DNA of 22,656 bases, taken from assembly GCA_905205665.1 (NCBI GenBank), contig CAJLEF010000015.1:1-22656 (forward strand), read 5' to 3'. Positions 20,535 through 22,656 of the stretch are shown piece by piece. The stretch is from an uncultured Bacillota bacterium. Lineage in GTDB: Bacteria; Bacillota_I; Bacilli_A; RF39; UBA660. The number at the start of each line of letters is the position of its first letter. The first letter of the stretch is position 1. The notes under the pieces were generated by a model. That model did not search any database. It had not been told where the DNA came from and saw nothing but the letters and a program-made list of their open reading frames with translations. The position numbers and the translations under genes are program-made.

Positions 20535-22656
20535 ATGAAAAAGATGTTAAAACGATTGTGTACGGGCTTCTTAGCTCTTGCAACTGTCGTTACTGCTTTA
20601 CCGACTACACCCGTTCATGCAGAAAGTAAGCAATACTGGACGGAAAGTGCAGAGCGTGTCGGTATCATTGAAAAAGTAATGAATGACGGTTCTATCGGTT
20701 CGACATTCAATGAGGGCTATATGAAAGTCGAGGGCGAAACTGCCTATTGTATCGACATCAATACAGATTTTAAGAATGGCTACAAGACCAGAGCTGACGC
20801 AAGCTCACGCATGAGTGCCGACCAGATTTCAGATGTGGCGTTATCCTTAGAGTATGTCAAACAGTATGGCGAAGCTCACAAGGAACTGAACTACAAGCAA
20901 GTCTATCTGTTGGAACAATGTGTAGTCTGGCAGAGATTGAGCGTACATCTTGGCTGGCAATGTGATAACGTGCGAGCTTCTTATGATGAAATTCCAAAGG
21001 CAACGCAGGACGAAGTTTTCGCTGGTGCAAAAGCCTTTGTCAAAGAGAATAAAGGACGCTATGAATGTGGCGGTTATATCTACTCTGGCGAGGGGCAGGA
21101 ATTGGGACAATTCTGGGCGAAATTAAATGTCGGAAATGCGAAACTGCAAAAGACTTCCAGTAATACCAGTATTACAGACGGTAACGGGAATTACTCTGTC
21201 GCTGGTGCAACCTATGGTGTCTTTTCTGATAAGGACTGCACGAAACAGCTTGCCACCCTTACGACTGATGAAAACGGAAATACAGATGTTGTAGAGGTAA
21301 AAGCAGGCACAGTCTATATCAAGGAATTATCCGCACCAGCAGGATATAAAGTAGATAAAACTGTATATTCCTTAAAGGTTGAAGCTGGAAAGACAGCAAC
21401 ATTGAAAGTATCTGATACACCAAAAGTAACGGACACTTTGATTGAGCTTTTCAAGATTGATATGGAAACACAGAAAGACAATCCGCAGGGGAACGCTTCT
21501 CTAGCAGGTGCGGAATTTACATGGAAGTATTATGCAGGCTTCTATAATAAAGACAATCTCCCTGCCGAAGCTACTCGTACATGGGTTACAAAGACAATCG
21601 CTGAAACAGACAGCGACGGGACAACCCACTACATCACAAAATTAGCGGACGCATACAAGGTATCTGGCGATAGCTTCTATATGCAGGACGGCAAGGCGGT
21701 TCTTCCACTTGGAACGCTAACCGTTGAGGAAACGAAAGCTCCAAACGGCTACTTGTTAGACGGTGCATATATGCAGGCTGGCGATAAGTCCGAACAGATA
21801 AAAGGCTTATATGTAACACAGATTACCGAGGACGGCGACCTTGCCGTATTATCTGGAAGTAACCAGTTTTCCGTATCAGATAAGGTTATCCGTGGCGGTG
21901 TGAAAATTCAGAAACGAGATTTAGAAACGGGCGATACAAAACCACAAGGAAGTGCCACTTTGAAAGATACTGCCTTTGACATCATTTCCTTAAATGATAA
22001 TGCGGTATTGGTTGAGGGCAAATTATACAAGAAAAATGAAGTGGTAAAAACAATCCATACCGATATTGAGGGTGTCGCTTCTACTTCTTCTGACCTTTTA
22101 CCTTATGGAAAATTCCGTATCGTTGAAAGTGAAGCTCCCGACGGTTACTTAACTGACGGTGCAAAACCGATTGATTTTACAATCACAGAAAATGGAAAAA
22201 TCGTGGACTTAACCGACGAAGCCCATTCTATCTATAATCAGATTAAGCGTGGAGATATTGAGGGTGTAAAAATCGGTGCAGGTACACACAAGCGTCTTGC
22301 TGATGTTCCCTTTAGGATCACAAGCAAGACGACGGGCGAAAATCATGTTGTGGTAACTGATGATAACGGGCAATTCTCCACTTCTGCTGAATGGGCTTCT
22401 CATAAGCACAATACAAACGCAGGAAAGACCAGTGAGGACGGTGTGTGGTTTGGAACTTCTGAACCAGACGACAGCAAGGGGGCGTTACCTTATGATACTT
22501 ACATCATTGAAGAATTACGCTCTGAAAGCAACAAGGGTTTTGAGCTTATCCCACCTTTTGAAATCGTGGTATCAAGAAATAACCTTGTGGTTGATTTAGG
22601 GACTTTGACTGATGAATACGAAAAAGAAATCTCTATCCATACCACAGCGACCAGCA
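20535..22656 (+). CDS. Thioester/SpaA-type pilin-like surface adhesin, 3' end outside window
   Basis: An open frame from ATG 20535 (AAAGGAGC 9 bases upstream) runs without a stop to the right edge: 707 residues visible. A signal peptide occupies 1-~29 (KKMLKRLCTGFLALATVVTALPTTPVHA). Residues ~30-195 form a thioester domain: C72 in YCIDI and Q128 in LEQCVVWQ are the expected Cys-Gln bond pair, which binds host surfaces covalently. At least four SpaA/Cna-B-like repeats follow (~200-290, ~295-435, ~455-565, ~570 on), each with a Lys near the first strand (KLQK, ELFKID, VKIQKRD, VKIG) and a Glu motif (KELSAPAGY, EETKAPNGYLL, ESEAPDGYL, EELRSES) for isopeptide bonds. An LPXTG anchor would be expected beyond the window. 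G+C and codon use differ from all upstream genes, indicating transfer. Confidence 0.9.
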   Translation, partial: MKKMLKRLCTGFLALATVVTALPTTPVHAESKQYWTESAERVGIIEKVMNDGSIGSTFNEGYMKVEGETAYCIDINTDFKNGYKTRADASSRMSADQISDVALSLEYVKQYGEAHKELNYKQVYLLEQCVVWQRLSVHLGWQCDNVRASYDEIPKATQDEVFAGAKAFVKENKGRYECGGYIYSGEGQELGQFWAKLNVGNAKLQKTSSNTSITDGNGNYSVAGATYGVFSDKDCTKQLATLTTDENGNTDVVEVKAGTVYIKELSAPAGYKVDKTVYSLKVEAGKTATLKVSDTPKVTDTLIELFKIDMETQKDNPQGNASLAGAEFTWKYYAGFYNKDNLPAEATRTWVTKTIAETDSDGTTHYITKLADAYKVSGDSFYMQDGKAVLPLGTLTVEETKAPNGYLLDGAYMQAGDKSEQIKGLYVTQITEDGDLAVLSGSNQFSVSDKVIRGGVKIQKRDLETGDTKPQGSATLKDTAFDIISLNDNAVLVEGKLYKKNEVVKTIHTDIEGVASTSSDLLPYGKFRIVESEAPDGYLTDGAKPIDFTITENGKIVDLTDEAHSIYNQIKRGDIEGVKIGAGTHKRLADVPFRITSKTTGENHVVVTDDNGQFSTSAEWASHKHNTNAGKTSEDGVWFGTSEPDDSKGALPYDTYIIEELRSESNKGFELIPPFEIVVSRNNLVVDLGTLTDEYEKEISIHTTATS

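Larger units (their letters stand above)
20270..22656 (+). mobile_element. End of a Tn916-superfamily integrative conjugative element (continues past right edge)
   Basis: From about 20270 the codon and base usage change sharply: a sample line of the host S41 gene (19321-19380) has 9/60 G+C, while one in the adhesin gene (21001-21060) has 28/60. The first 265 bases are non-coding and hold two integrase arm-type direct repeats and two stem-loops. A thioester/SpaA adhesin gene follows, a cargo type known from gut-Firmicute conjugative elements of the Tn1549/CTn kind. No integrase, relaxase or resistance gene lies in the window. The exact left end is not resolved (20235-20300); an assembly join is a less likely explanation. 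Confidence 0.7.

Noticed and set aside
20847..22599. Short frames on both strands within the adhesin gene
   Set aside because: They overlap a single open frame with signal peptide, thioester and SpaA repeats that runs from 20535 to the edge.

Overview
The window comes from a low-G+C, anaerobic Firmicute of the Bacilli/Erysipelotrichia/'RF39-like' kind that lives in the gut. This is inferred from several things: A+T-rich coding with the standard code (TGA used as stop, TGG as Trp), GGAGG ribosome sites, pyruvate:ferredoxin oxidoreductase, PerR with rubrerythrin, a phenylalanine T-box in front of pheST, FtsEX with an M23 hydrolase, and a GerQ-type spore-coat protein. Almost all genes are on the + strand; the exception is gerQ.

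Layout. 1-239: 3' end of a PD-(D/E)XK (Rpn-type) transposase/nuclease. 425-2594: a long coiled-coil protein of unknown function overlapping a DUF1292-like protein. 2664-3485: a Fic-domain protein whose catalytic His position is Tyr. 3504-4473: perR-rbr operon with a 7-1-7 palindromic operator at the transcription start. 4542-7880: nifJ (PFOR). 7952-10226: a surface protein with a GC-rich C-terminal tail that looks like the variable region of a diversity-generating retroelement (DGR), then a 13-bp perfect hairpin, a 68-residue MutS-domain-I-like protein and a membrane-anchored protein. 10258-13905: T-box leader, pheS, pheT. 14022-14474: XRE regulator with a membrane tail. 14531-14899 (-): gerQ. 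14966-15856: YitT-family membrane protein. 15893-18715: ftsE-ftsX-M23 hydrolase, three overlapping genes. 18767-20269: S41 peptidase plus a small, possibly truncated protein.

At about 20270 the composition changes abruptly, from strongly A+T-rich to roughly 45-47% G+C. The rest of the window is one end of an integrative conjugative element of the Tn916 superfamily. It has two direct repeats closely matching, as recalled, the arm sites bound by Tn916 integrase, two stem-loops, and a thioester/SpaA-type pilin-like adhesin gene that runs off the right edge.

How the genes work together. PerR and rubrerythrin form a peroxide-defence unit protecting oxygen-sensitive enzymes such as the PFOR next door. 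FtsE/FtsX and the secreted coiled-coil M23 protein form the usual divisome-controlled peptidoglycan hydrolase system. The T-box couples PheRS production to tRNA-Phe charging. The most unusual part is the putative DGR target cassette (7952-10226): it has a variable protein and a MutS-like small protein, but no reverse transcriptase or template repeat in this window, which suggests diversification in trans from an element elsewhere in the genome.
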